Assembly (NCBI GenBank): GCA_035304385.1
Contig: DATGQD010000041.1
Location: 203,053 to 267,052 of the forward strand
DNA from: ZC4RG29 sp035304385
Lineage (GTDB): Bacteria; Bacteroidota; Bacteroidia; Cytophagales; Cyclobacteriaceae
Length of the DNA: 64,000 nt
Direction: 5' to 3'
The notes under the pieces are model-generated. The model saw nothing but the letters and a program-made list of their open reading frames with translations. It was not told the origin of the DNA and did not search any database. This document shows, in pieces, positions 25,114 to 32,946 of the stretch. How positions within the stretch are numbered: position 1 is the first letter of the stretch; each line of letters opens with the position of its first letter. A program made the translations under genes and the position numbers.

Positions 25114-27747
25114 ATGGCAGAAGAGAAATTGATCAGGTTAAGTCAGGCGGCCAGAAAGCTCAATGTAGGTCATAATACCATCCTTGATTTTCTGGAGAAG
25201 AAGGGTTTTCAGGTAGAGAATAATCCTAATGCTAAACTTACGCCTGAACAATTCGGTCTGCTGTCGAAAGAGTTCGCTGCGTCCGCGACCGAAAAGCGCG
25301 AAGCCTCCGGACTCACCATTGGCACCAAACACACCGACAACGTAGTTATTGAGACCGAGCCGGAATTACCGAAGAAGCGACAGGAAGAGGAAGAGAGCAT
25401 CATGATCAAGAATCTTGGCTCGAAGGAAGTTGTCGCCAAGGAAGAGCCCAAACCCGACAAGATCGAGCGGGACAAACCGAAGCTGGAAGGGATTAAAGTC
25501 GTCGGCAAGATCGACCTCGACGCGAAAGAGGAGAAGAAACCCGAACCTGCCGAGAAACCCGTCGCCCAGGAACCTGAGGCGAAAACCGAGCCTGCTGAAG
25601 AGAAACCTGAACAGGAACTGATCAAGGCACGTGCCGACAAGTTGCAGGGGCTGAAGGTGGTGGATCGTATCGAACTTCCTGCCGAGAAAGAAAAGAAAAG
25701 AGACCAACCGGTTGCTTCTTCTGATACCAGTAAGGACGAACGCAAAGGCAAGCGGCCGCGGAAACGTATTCCCGCATCCGGAGATTCCGCACGCGGGCAA
25801 AAGTCGGGACGTGGTGCGAGGCCGCAGCGTTTCCAGAAGGAAGAACCTTCCGAAAAAGAAATTCAAGATCAGATCCGTGCTACGCTCGCTAAGTTGAGCA
25901 CAGGCGGAAAGAAGGTGTCCGGCGCTAAGTACAGAAGAGAAAAACGCCAGGCGCTCTCTGATGCCCAGGAGGAAAGAATGCTTCAGGAACAGGAAGCATC
26001 AAAGACGCTGAAGGTTACGGAATTCATTTCCGCCAATGACCTCGCGTCTCTCATGAACGTTTCAGTCAACGAGGTCATTTCGACGTGCCTGAGCCTGGGC
26101 ATGTTCGTGTCGATCAACCAGCGTCTCGATGCGGAAGCCATCACGGTTATCGCTGACGAGTTCGGATTCGATGTACAGTTTACCAGCACCGAGGAAGATC
26201 TCGACGTGGCGGAGGATGATGGATTGGAAGACACCGAACCCCGTGCACCGATCGTGACGATCATGGGTCACGTCGACCACGGAAAGACCTCGCTTCTCGA
26301 CTATATCCGCAACACCAAGGTGACTGCACAGGAGGCAGGCGGAATTACGCAGCACATCGGAGCGTACGATGTTGAGACGAAGAGCGGCCACAAGATCGCC
26401 TTCCTTGATACACCCGGGCACGAGGCGTTTACCGCCATGCGTGCACGCGGTGCGAAGATCACCGACGTCGCCATTATCGTGGTGGCGGCCGATGATGATG
26501 TGATGCCGCAGACGAAGGAAGCCATTAACCACGCACAGGTTGCTGGTGTGCCTATTGTGATTGCGATTAACAAGGTCGATAAGCCGGGCGCCAATGCCGA
26601 TAAGATCCGCGAATCTTTGTCGCAGATCAATATCCTGGTCGAGGACTGGGGTGGCAAGTACCAGTGCCAGGAAATATCTGCCAAGACCGGCCAGGGCGTT
26701 GACGATCTGCTCGAAAAGGTGCTGCTCGAAGCCGAACTGCTCAATCTGAAGGCTAACCCGGAAAAGAAAGCGTCTGGTAGCGTAATCGAGGCATCCCTTG
26801 ACAAGGGCCGTGGCTACGTAGCGACCGTCATGATTCAAAACGGCACGCTGAATGTCGGCGACATCATGCTGGCAGGATCGCACTATGGCCGCGTCAAGGC
26901 TATGTTCGACGATACCGGTCAGCGCATCACGTCTGCCGGGCCGTCTACGCCGGTACTCGTACTGGGTCTCGACGGCGCACCGCAGGCAGGTGAGAAATTT
27001 AACGTCATGGAGACCGACCGCGAGGCGCGCGAAATCGCCACCAAGCGCGGACAAATTCTTCGGGAACAAACCATGCGTACGAAGAAGCACATTACGCTTG
27101 ACGAGATCGGCCGCAGGCTTGCTATCGGTAACTTCAAACAGCTTAATGTGATCGTGAAGGGCGATGTGGACGGTTCCGTTGAAGCCTTGTCTGACTCGCT
27201 GCTCAAACTGTCGACCGACGAGATCGAGGTGAGCATCATTCACCGCGGCGTGGGTCAGATTTCGGAATCTGACGTACTGCTTGCCTCTGCTTCGGACGCC
27301 ATTATCGTGGGCTTCCAGGTCCGGCCCTCAGCTGCTGCGAAAAGGATTGCCGAACAGGAGGAGATCGAAATCCGACTTTACTCCATCATCTACGACGCGA
27401 TCAACGACGTGAAGGATGCGATGGAAGGTATGCTCTCTCCGGAAGTGGAAGAGGTCATCGTCGGCAATGCAGAAGTTCGCGAGGTATTCAGAATATCCAA
27501 GGTAGGTACTATCGCCGGCTGCATGGTTACGGACGGCTATATCAAACGTCAGAATCCCATCCGCCTCGTGCGCGACGGTATCGTGGTATACGCCGGCAAG
27601 CTGAGTTCGCTTAAGCGTTTCAAAGACGACGTAACTGAAGTGAAGTCAGGCTTCGATTGCGGTATCGGCATTGAGAGCGTCAATGATATCCGTGTAGGTG
27701 ATATCATTGAAAGCTACGAGCAACGCGAGACCAAGCGGACGCTGTGA
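25114..27747 (+). CDS. infB: Translation initiation factor IF-2
   Basis: 877 residues. IF-2 is the GTPase that places initiator tRNA on the 30S subunit. The N-terminal domain (1-60, IRLSQAARKLNVGHNTILDFLEKKG) is followed by a long charged Lys/Glu-rich linker to about 290. The G domain begins at about 375: G1 GHVDHGKT at 384, G3 DTPGHEAF at 432, G4 NKVD at 486. Domains II-IV follow, with the C-terminal tRNA-binding part (IKRQNPIRLVRDGIVVYAGKL). The start lies 36 bases after nusA. Large size and a charged linker are normal for Bacteroidota. Confidence 0.97.
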   Translation: MAEEKLIRLSQAARKLNVGHNTILDFLEKKGFQVENNPNAKLTPEQFGLLSKEFAASATEKREASGLTIGTKHTDNVVIETEPELPKKRQEEEESIMIKNLGSKEVVAKEEPKPDKIERDKPKLEGIKVVGKIDLDAKEEKKPEPAEKPVAQEPEAKTEPAEEKPEQELIKARADKLQGLKVVDRIELPAEKEKKRDQPVASSDTSKDERKGKRPRKRIPASGDSARGQKSGRGARPQRFQKEEPSEKEIQDQIRATLAKLSTGGKKVSGAKYRREKRQALSDAQEERMLQEQEASKTLKVTEFISANDLASLMNVSVNEVISTCLSLGMFVSINQRLDAEAITVIADEFGFDVQFTSTEEDLDVAEDDGLEDTEPRAPIVTIMGHVDHGKTSLLDYIRNTKVTAQEAGGITQHIGAYDVETKSGHKIAFLDTPGHEAFTAMRARGAKITDVAIIVVAADDDVMPQTKEAINHAQVAGVPIVIAINKVDKPGANADKIRESLSQINILVEDWGGKYQCQEISAKTGQGVDDLLEKVLLEAELLNLKANPEKKASGSVIEASLDKGRGYVATVMIQNGTLNVGDIMLAGSHYGRVKAMFDDTGQRITSAGPSTPVLVLGLDGAPQAGEKFNVMETDREAREIATKRGQILREQTMRTKKHITLDEIGRRLAIGNFKQLNVIVKGDVDGSVEALSDSLLKLSTDEIEVSIIHRGVGQISESDVLLASASDAIIVGFQVRPSAAAKRIAEQEEIEIRLYSIIYDAINDVKDAMEGMLSPEVEEVIVGNAEVREVFRISKVGTIAGCMVTDGYIKRQNPIRLVRDGIVVYAGKLSSLKRFKDDVTEVKSGFDCGIGIESVNDIRVGDIIESYEQRETKRTL

Positions 27748-27755
27748 GGCAGTGG

Positions 27756-27797
27756 GGAATGAGTGAATGAGTGAATGAGTGAGTGAATGATTGAATA
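27756..27797. repeat. Short tandem repeat GAATGAGT
   Basis: About five near-copies of GAATGAGT or its variants lie just after the infB stop and reach to the end of prfA, which faces it. Such a microsatellite is prone to slippage; no terminator stem was seen here. Confidence 0.7.
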
Positions 27798-27799
27798 GA

Positions 27800-28873
27800 T
27801 TAATCAGCGGCCCCTTCGGTCATCTTCTCTGCGCTATCAGCTATTCTCAATTGCTCGATGATCTCATCGAGGTTTCCGTTCATTATCGACGACAGGTTGT
27901 AGAGTGTGAGTCCGATGCGATGGTCGGTTACCCTGCTTTGCGGATAATTGTACGTGCGTATCTTATCCGACCGGTCGCCGGAGCGGATCATCGACCGACG
28001 CGCCGCTCCGATCTGGCTGTGTTGTTTCTCCTGCTCGATTTCGTATAGCTTCGCCCGTAACATCTGCAGGGCGCGTTCGCGGTTCGCATGTTGCGACCGC
28101 TCTACCTGGCACGTGATGACAATTCCTGAGGGCTTATGGGTGAGTTGTACCTTGGTCTCCACCTTGTTTACATTCTGCCCTCCCGCGCCGCTTGAACGGG
28201 CAGTTTGAAATTCAAGGTCTGCGGGATTAATCTCGATGTCGACATCTTCCGCCTCCGGAAGTACGGCTACCGTCGCCGCCGACGTGTGTACTCTCCCTTG
28301 TTGCTCAGTGGCCGGCACACGCTGAACCCGGTGGACACCTGACTCAAATTTCAGGAGTCCGTAGGCGCCGTCTCCTTCAACGCTGCTGATAATTTCCTTG
28401 TAACCGCCGGCGGTACCTTCCGTGAGGTCGAGCACGGTCAGTTTAAGACCATGGTGGTCGCAAAAGCGCTGATACATGCGAAACAAGTCGCCGGCAAAGA
28501 TGGCGGCTTCATCGCCGCCGGTTCCCGCCCTGATTTCGAGGAGCGCTCCCTTGTCATCGTTGGGGTCCTTCGGCACGAGCATTTCCTTCAGCCGGCGTGT
28601 CAACTCCTCGCGCTGCGGATCCAGTTCATCCAGCTCGGCCTTCGCGAGTTCGCGCATTTCAGGATCTTTCTCCTTCTCCAAAACTTCACGGGCCTGCCGC
28701 TCGTTTTCAACTATGCGCAGGTAACGGTCGTATACCGACACGATTTTTTCAAGATCGCGGTACTCCTTGCTCAGTTTGGAAAACTTCTTCTGGTCTTTGA
28801 CCATGTCGGGCTGCGCGAGCAATTGCCCGATTTCCTCGAAGCGATGTTTGATATCTTCAAGCTTTTGCTCCAT
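27800..28873 (-). CDS. prfA: Peptide chain release factor 1
   Basis: 357 residues. RF1 ends translation at UAA and UAG. Visible: the coiled-coil N-terminal domain, the stop-codon reading tripeptide P-A-T in HRVQRVPATEQQGRVHTS near residue 187 (P-x-T marks RF1, not RF2), and the catalytic GGQ in SSGAGGQNVNKVET near 232, whose Gln is normally methylated. The C-terminal domain ends IIEQLRIADSAEKMTEGAAD. Full length, no frameshift. A TAGATTTG promoter box lies 20 bases upstream. Confidence 0.97.
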   Translation of the reverse strand: MEQKLEDIKHRFEEIGQLLAQPDMVKDQKKFSKLSKEYRDLEKIVSVYDRYLRIVENERQAREVLEKEKDPEMRELAKAELDELDPQREELTRRLKEMLVPKDPNDDKGALLEIRAGTGGDEAAIFAGDLFRMYQRFCDHHGLKLTVLDLTEGTAGGYKEIISSVEGDGAYGLLKFESGVHRVQRVPATEQQGRVHTSAATVAVLPEAEDVDIEINPADLEFQTARSSGAGGQNVNKVETKVQLTHKPSGIVITCQVERSQHANRERALQMLRAKLYEIEQEKQHSQIGAARRSMIRSGDRSDKIRTYNYPQSRVTDHRIGLTLYNLSSIMNGNLDEIIEQLRIADSAEKMTEGAAD

Positions 28874-28892
28874 ACGATGCGAAATCAGGGTT

Positions 28893-28900
28893 CAAATCTA
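28893..28900 (-). promoter_or_regulatory. -7 promoter box for prfA
   Basis: TAGATTTG on the minus strand matches TAnnTTTG and is 20 bases from the prfA start. No clear -33 TTG. Confidence 0.45.
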
Positions 28901-28914
28901 GTGAAATGACGCTA

Positions 28915-28943
28915 TTGAGATTGTGCTTCAGCCCGTAACTTTG
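28915..28943 (+). promoter_or_regulatory. Promoter of the small lipoprotein gene
   Basis: TTG at 28915-28917, 18 bases, then TAACTTTG at 28936-28943. The start codon at 28948 is only four bases after the -7 box, so the transcript would be leaderless or nearly so. Confidence 0.55.
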
Positions 28944-28947
28944 TGTT

Positions 28948-29418
28948 ATGAAGTACATAGCTGCCTTCCTTGTTCTTGTTCTCACGGCTTGTGGCGGGTC
29001 GTTGTCGAGCGACGAGCGAAAACAACTTCATGAGGAAAGACGCAAGCATGAGATCAGGAGGGTAACGAAAGCCGAAATTGCGGAGGCGGCGCTGGTTAAA
29101 GGCAGGGCGGTGGCGGAGATTGCCAATGGATTCCGCGATGATCAGGAGCGTCTGGACTCCCTGGGGCACGCGCGTGGGGCGACGATCCGTTGGCGGGTGC
29201 CCGGCGTATCCAATGCACTGACGGTAGAACAGGAGATCATCGATGCCTATGTAATGAATCCCACGAGCGATCTGCCGGACAATGTGCAAGACCTGGGCAG
29301 CGATTCGGTGCTGTATTCCCGACCTGAAGTATCAGTCTTGCCGGACGGAGCCGTAGCGATTGAAGGGATTTGGAGTGTACGCCTTTCGAAAAAGGAATTG
29401 ATCCTCGAAATGGAATAA
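28948..29418 (+). CDS. Small lipoprotein of unknown function
   Basis: 156 residues. A lipoprotein signal (YIAAFLVLVLTAC) gives Cys15, followed by GG. The mature part begins with a charged helix (SSDERKQLHEERRKHEIRRVTKAEIAEAALVKGRAVAEI as separate turns), then a beta-rich half ending IEGIWSVRLSKKELILEME. I do not recognise a named family; the overall order (helix, then a PAS-like C-terminal sheet) recalls heme-sensor-like Tll0287 proteins, but there is no CxxCH, so that is weak. The promoter allows almost no leader. It faces tag, with four bases between the stops. Confidence 0.75.
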   Translation: MKYIAAFLVLVLTACGGSLSSDERKQLHEERRKHEIRRVTKAEIAEAALVKGRAVAEIANGFRDDQERLDSLGHARGATIRWRVPGVSNALTVEQEIIDAYVMNPTSDLPDNVQDLGSDSVLYSRPEVSVLPDGAVAIEGIWSVRLSKKELILEME

Positions 29419-29421
29419 CGG

Positions 29422-30000
29422 CTACCGCTTGCCGCGCAGCTCGCGATGGCGGAAACAGGATGTCAGGTGATCGTTGATCAATCCACAGGCCTGCAGGTGC
29501 GCATACATTACCGTGCTGCCCACAAACCGGAACCCCCTTTTGATCAAATCCTTGCTTAGGGCATCCGATTCTTTCGAGGTCGCCGGTACCTGGTCATTTC
29601 GCGTCCATCGATTTACGATCGGCTTTCCGTCAACGAAACGCCAGATATAGGCGTCGAAGCTTCCAAACTCCTCCTGTACCTCCAAAAACCTCTGGGCGTT
29701 GCTGACTGCGCTGTTAACCTTCAGCCGGTTTCGTACGATGCCGGGATCCTGGAGAATTTTCTCGATCCTCTTCTCGGTATACCGCGCCACTTTTTCAGGA
29801 TCGAAGTCGGCGAAGCACTTGCGATATCCCTCACGCTTGTTGAGAATGGTCGACCAGCTTAGCCCTGCCTGGGCGCCTTCGAGGATGAGAAATTCGAAAT
29901 GGGTCCGGTCGTTATGGACCGGCACGCCCCATTCTTCATCGTGGTAGCGAATGTAGAGGTCGGACTTCAGCGACCAGTTGCATCGGGTTTTCTCTGCCAT
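29422..30000 (-). CDS. tag: DNA-3-methyladenine glycosylase I
   Basis: 192 residues. Tag removes 3-methyladenine from alkylated DNA. The zinc-snap ligands are all present: Cys7 in TRCNW, His20 in YHDEEWG, and the late His and Cys in INDHLTSCFRH. The catalytic Glu is in FLILEGAQAGLSWSTIL near residue 40. YIRYHDEEWGVPV is the family hallmark. Full length compared with the usual 185-190 residues. It stands alone, divergent from the response regulator. Confidence 0.95.
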   Translation of the reverse strand: MAEKTRCNWSLKSDLYIRYHDEEWGVPVHNDRTHFEFLILEGAQAGLSWSTILNKREGYRKCFADFDPEKVARYTEKRIEKILQDPGIVRNRLKVNSAVSNAQRFLEVQEEFGSFDAYIWRFVDGKPIVNRWTRNDQVPATSKESDALSKDLIKRGFRFVGSTVMYAHLQACGLINDHLTSCFRHRELRGKR

Positions 30001-30142
30001 ATGATCATGTTGGCGGACACTGTTTGGTTTTCCGCCGCTTCGGGTCCGGAAGTTAAATCAAAATTGTATAGCTTCACGGTCCACTGCGAGGGCAAATTCA
30101 TACAGATTTGCCCGATGATAGCACGGCCCCGCGTAGGGATCA

Positions 30143-30793
30143 ATGGAAAAGGCGATCACCGTATATGTAGCCGACGATCACACCCTGTTCAGGAAGGGAA
30201 TTGTTCGACTGTTGTCCGCATTTGAGCGGGTGGGAGATGTACGTGACGTCGAGAATGGCAAGGAACTCTGTGCGCTGATTAAGACGGAGCCCCCGGACGT
30301 GGCGATCATCGATTTGCAGATGCCGATAATGGACGGTTTTGAAGCGTGCGGGTTTATTTTGTCGCGTTATCCGCAGGTAAAGCTGATTGTATTGTCGATG
30401 CACGACGATGAGCGTTACATCAGCCAGCTGTTGCAAATGGGCATCCACGGGTTTCTGCTGAAGAGTGCGGACCCTTATGAATTGGAGCGTGCGATCTATT
30501 CCGTTGTCGAGAATGATTTCTATCAAAACGAACTGATTAGCTCAGTCCTGCGGAGGCGCATCAAACGGCGGAAGACGCCCCTGGCCGCTGCGCACAAGGC
30601 CGACCTTTCTGAGCGTGAAAAGGAGATCCTGCAACTGATTTGCATGGAGCTGACCATCCGCGAAATCGGGACCAAGTTGTCGTTGAGCGAGAATACCGTG
30701 CGGAATCACCGCGTTCGCATCATGGAGAAAGTCGGGGTCCGAAATACGGTGGGGCTCGTCAAGTACGCTATCCAATCCGGCCTTTTCAGCTAA
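30143..30793 (+). CDS. NarL/LuxR-type response regulator
   Basis: 216 residues. The receiver domain has the acidic pair in YVADDHTLFRKG (Asp11, Asp12), the phospho-acceptor Asp57 in VAIIDLQMPIMDG, Ser in LSMHDDERY and the conserved Lys in FLLKSAD, so it should be phosphorylatable. The LuxR-type helix-turn-helix is at about 152-210 (LSEREKEILQLICMELTIREIGTKLSLSENTVRNHRVRIMEK, in pieces). No histidine kinase gene is in the window, so the partner is elsewhere. The next gene downstream, 207 bases on, is a degenerate receiver. Confidence 0.93.
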   Translation: MEKAITVYVADDHTLFRKGIVRLLSAFERVGDVRDVENGKELCALIKTEPPDVAIIDLQMPIMDGFEACGFILSRYPQVKLIVLSMHDDERYISQLLQMGIHGFLLKSADPYELERAIYSVVENDFYQNELISSVLRRRIKRRKTPLAAAHKADLSEREKEILQLICMELTIREIGTKLSLSENTVRNHRVRIMEKVGVRNTVGLVKYAIQSGLFS

Positions 30794-30904
30794 ATCCGCC
30801 TGGTCGGGGAATAGTAAAAAAGTACTAATTCTTTAGGGGTTTTTAACTAATCGGGGAAACCCGAACCGGCCAAATTGGGGTAGAATCCCACTTTTTATTA
30901 CACG

Positions 30905-30985
30905 CCTTAACGATTAAGGGAAATAACCGCCCCGGTCAAATTTTCAATATGTCCATATTGCAGGTGTCCGGGTATTTTAGCCCGG
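30905..30985. repeat. Three small inverted repeats before the degenerate receiver gene
   Basis: CCTTAA-CGA-TTAAGG (30905-30919), CAATATG-TC-CATATTG (30945-30960) and CCGGG-N8-CCCGG (30968-30985) lie one after another in the 207-base gap before the gene at 31001. The 16-base palindrome looks like a regulator site; the last could fold in the RNA leader. Confidence 0.55.
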
Positions 30986-31000
30986 GCGTGACTGGTTACT

Positions 31001-31414
31001 ATGAAAATCCTGGTGGTTCACAGGCAGAGGGATATTGCTGACCAAATCCGATCAGTACTGCAATCCGTTGGCTCCATAATACGATACTCCACTTCGGGGC
31101 TGGATGGGCTCCTGGCTGCCCGAATTGAGACTTTTGACCTTATTATCTGTGGTACAGATCTGCCTGTGATCACCGGATTTGAAATGGTTCGGTCGTTGAG
31201 AACGAACTCAGTGAACAAGAAAACGCCGGTGATATTTGTAGCGGAAGAGTTAAACAAGGAAATGGAGTCCCTTGGCATGGCATTGCACGCAAGTGACATG
31301 CTTACACCCGCCGATGTGACGACGCGACTAACCTCTATCGTACGCGACCAGGTCCGTGCGGCCCCCGATAATCGTTGGGAGGATTTATTGACGAAGGAGC
31401 GTGTAATGAACTAA
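31001..31414 (+). CDS. Degenerate receiver-domain protein (pseudo-receiver)
   Basis: 137 residues with the shape of a stand-alone response-regulator receiver (MKILVV start, GLDGLLAARIETFDLIIC, LPVITGFEMVRSLR, KKTPVIFVAEEL). The active residues are missing: the acidic pair is His7-Arg8, the phospho-acceptor position is Gly51 (C-G-T-D-L-P), the Thr/Ser switch position is Ala81 and the conserved Lys is Pro103. It cannot be phosphorylated in the normal way, so it may work by protein contact only. There is no output domain. It sits 207 bases after a normal response regulator and is bordered on both sides by inverted repeats. Confidence 0.78.
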   Translation: MKILVVHRQRDIADQIRSVLQSVGSIIRYSTSGLDGLLAARIETFDLIICGTDLPVITGFEMVRSLRTNSVNKKTPVIFVAEELNKEMESLGMALHASDMLTPADVTTRLTSIVRDQVRAAPDNRWEDLLTKERVMN

Positions 31415-31425
31415 ACCCTCTCAAA

Positions 31426-31443
31426 TAGCTATCGTTATAGCTA
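31426..31443. repeat. Perfect 7-bp inverted repeat
   Basis: TAGCTAT, loop CGTT, ATAGCTA, 12 bases after the stop of the degenerate receiver gene. There is no T-run after it, so it is a weak terminator candidate. Confidence 0.6.
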
Positions 31444-31445
31444 AT

Positions 31446-31504
31446 AAACTTACTCGAAAAGCGTTGCATACTAAAGCAGGTGTGCAGCGCTTTCGAATAA
31501 GTTT
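31446..31504. repeat. Long imperfect hairpin, about 25 bp stem
   Basis: Outer arms AAACTTA and TAAGTTT, then one mismatch, TCGAAA paired with TTTCGA, a single bulged A, GCG with CGC, and an inner part GCATAC with GTGTGC (one G-T pair) around an A-rich loop. In all about 25 pairs in 59 bases, far above chance for intergenic DNA. It could be a small RNA, an RNA-processing site or the remnant of a small palindromic element. Confidence 0.65.
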
Positions 31505-31566
31505 GCTACCTTTAACGCGGAGATTTTTTGTTCGAGATCCAATTTTTTTAGCTAAAAGCCGATCGG

Positions 31567-31737
31567 ATGACCTCCAAAACATTGCGTCATGTACGTTTAC
31601 AAGCATCAGGAAGCCTTCGTTGGGTATGTTGTGTGGTATTAGTACTCCTGATGTTGCTGAGATTCTGGGGACCGTTTAATGACATGGTGAACCCTATGCT
31701 TGGCGAGCAGGCACTTCGAACAGAACGCCTGCCCTGA
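31567..31737 (+). CDS. Possible small membrane protein, 56 residues
   Basis: ATG to TGA. The product has a positive N-terminus (MTSKTLRHVRLQASGSLR) followed by one strong hydrophobic segment, VCCVVLVLLMLLRFW, and a short polar tail ending ALRTERLP. That is the layout of a single-pass small membrane protein. The ribosome site is weak and I know no homologue, so the frame may be open by chance. Confidence 0.3.
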   Translation: MTSKTLRHVRLQASGSLRWVCCVVLVLLMLLRFWGPFNDMVNPMLGEQALRTERLP

Positions 31738-31861
31738 TTCGGTTATGTCAGGGTTAATTCAACGTTCTATATCGTTGTTTCTGGCCTGAGACCCCAATCG
31801 AACCAGGTGCGCGCTGTCTTGCCTACCCTGGAGATACTCCATGGGTCGCCGCAATCTTGTC

Positions 31862-32881
31862 TTAAGTATAAGTGACATACTGCTCCCAGCGTTGGAGTAC
31901 GGCGCTGAAGTCCGCCGGTAGCTCGGCCGTGAATTCCATGAATTCTTTCGTCGCAGGATGAATGAACCCAAGCGTATGTGCGTGAAGCGCCTGGCGCGGC
32001 ATGATCTTGAAACAGTTGTCGACAAACTGCTTATACTTTGAGAACACCGTTCCCTTAACGATCTCCTTTCCCCCGTAAGGGGCATCAGCAAACAACGGGT
32101 GTCCCAGATACTTCATATGGGCGCGTATCTGATGGGTGCGCCCGGTTTCAAGACGGCATTCCACGAGCGAAACGTAGCGAAGATCCTTCAGCACACGGTA
32201 GTGCGTCACCGCTGTCCGTCCCTGATCGCCCTCGGGAAATGCCACTGTGATACGCCTGTCGCGCGGACTCCTTCCGAGATTGACGGCTATCGTCCCTTCA
32301 GAAGGATCAGGAACACCCCAGACCAATGCGAGGTAGCTACGCGATATCGTATGCTCGAAAAACTGCCGGGCCAGGTACGTCATCGCCCGCTCGGTCTTAG
32401 CAATAACAAGCAGCCCCGACGTATCCTTGTCGATGCGATGTACCAGCCCGGGGCGGCCTTCATTGTTCGGCATTTCCGGCAGTCGACTGAAATGAAAGGT
32501 CAACGCGTTCACAAGCGTTCCTGACCAGTTCTGATGCGCCGGGTGAACTACCATGCCGGCCGGCTTGTTAACGACCAATAACTCTGAATCCTCGTATACG
32601 ATGTCGAGCGGAATGTCTTCGGGTATTACTTCGTTGGACCGTGGCGGCTCAGGGAAGGAGACGGTAATAACATCACCGGGACGTACGCGGTAATTTGGCT
32701 TGGTCGGTGTATTGTTCACCCTGACAAAGCCTTCTTTTATACCGGCCTGTATCTTTGTGCGTGTTACATTGGGAAGTCTGGCGAAAAGAAACCGGTCGAT
32801 GCGAATAAGATCCTGGCCGGGATCAACAGTGATCCGGTGGTGCTCGAACAAATCATCGTCGGGTTCGTCAATGTCTTCCAT
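31862..32881 (-). CDS. rluD: RluD-type RNA pseudouridine synthase
   Basis: 339 residues. An S4 RNA-binding domain comes first (LIRIDRFLFARLPNVTRTKIQAGIKEGFVRVN, pieces at 27-60), then the RluA/RluD catalytic domain with the active Asp in PGLVHRIDKDTSGLLVIAKT near 148. LETGRTHQIRAHMKYLGHPLFAD is the other family block. RluD makes the pseudouridines of helix 69 of 23S rRNA; RluC/RluD specificity is inferred from the S4 domain and length only. It stands alone, divergent from the next gene. Confidence 0.9.
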   Translation of the reverse strand: MEDIDEPDDDLFEHHRITVDPGQDLIRIDRFLFARLPNVTRTKIQAGIKEGFVRVNNTPTKPNYRVRPGDVITVSFPEPPRSNEVIPEDIPLDIVYEDSELLVVNKPAGMVVHPAHQNWSGTLVNALTFHFSRLPEMPNNEGRPGLVHRIDKDTSGLLVIAKTERAMTYLARQFFEHTISRSYLALVWGVPDPSEGTIAVNLGRSPRDRRITVAFPEGDQGRTAVTHYRVLKDLRYVSLVECRLETGRTHQIRAHMKYLGHPLFADAPYGGKEIVKGTVFSKYKQFVDNCFKIMPRQALHAHTLGFIHPATKEFMEFTAELPADFSAVLQRWEQYVTYT

Positions 32882-32946
32882 ATAAGGTTATAAATAACGG
32901 TCTAAGTCTTTTCTTTGGCAAAAAACTCGTGGCAAGCCTGTCAAAT

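Larger units (their letters stand above)
31415..31861. other. 447-base intergenic stretch with hairpins and one possible small ORF
   Basis: Between the degenerate receiver and the RluD-type gene there is no conserved gene. The stretch holds a short palindrome at 31426-31443, a long hairpin at 31446-31504 and a possible 56-codon ORF at 31567-31737. The last 120 bases show nothing that I can name. No tRNA or known RNA fold was found. Confidence 0.6.

Noticed and set aside
26062..27243. 393-codon minus-strand frame inside infB
   Set aside because: Antisense to the IF-2 G domain, which has every expected motif.
31780..31830. GGTTCGAT-like sequence on the minus strand, possible tRNA T-arm
   Set aside because: The flanking bases do not pair into a T-stem and there is no acceptor or anticodon stem.
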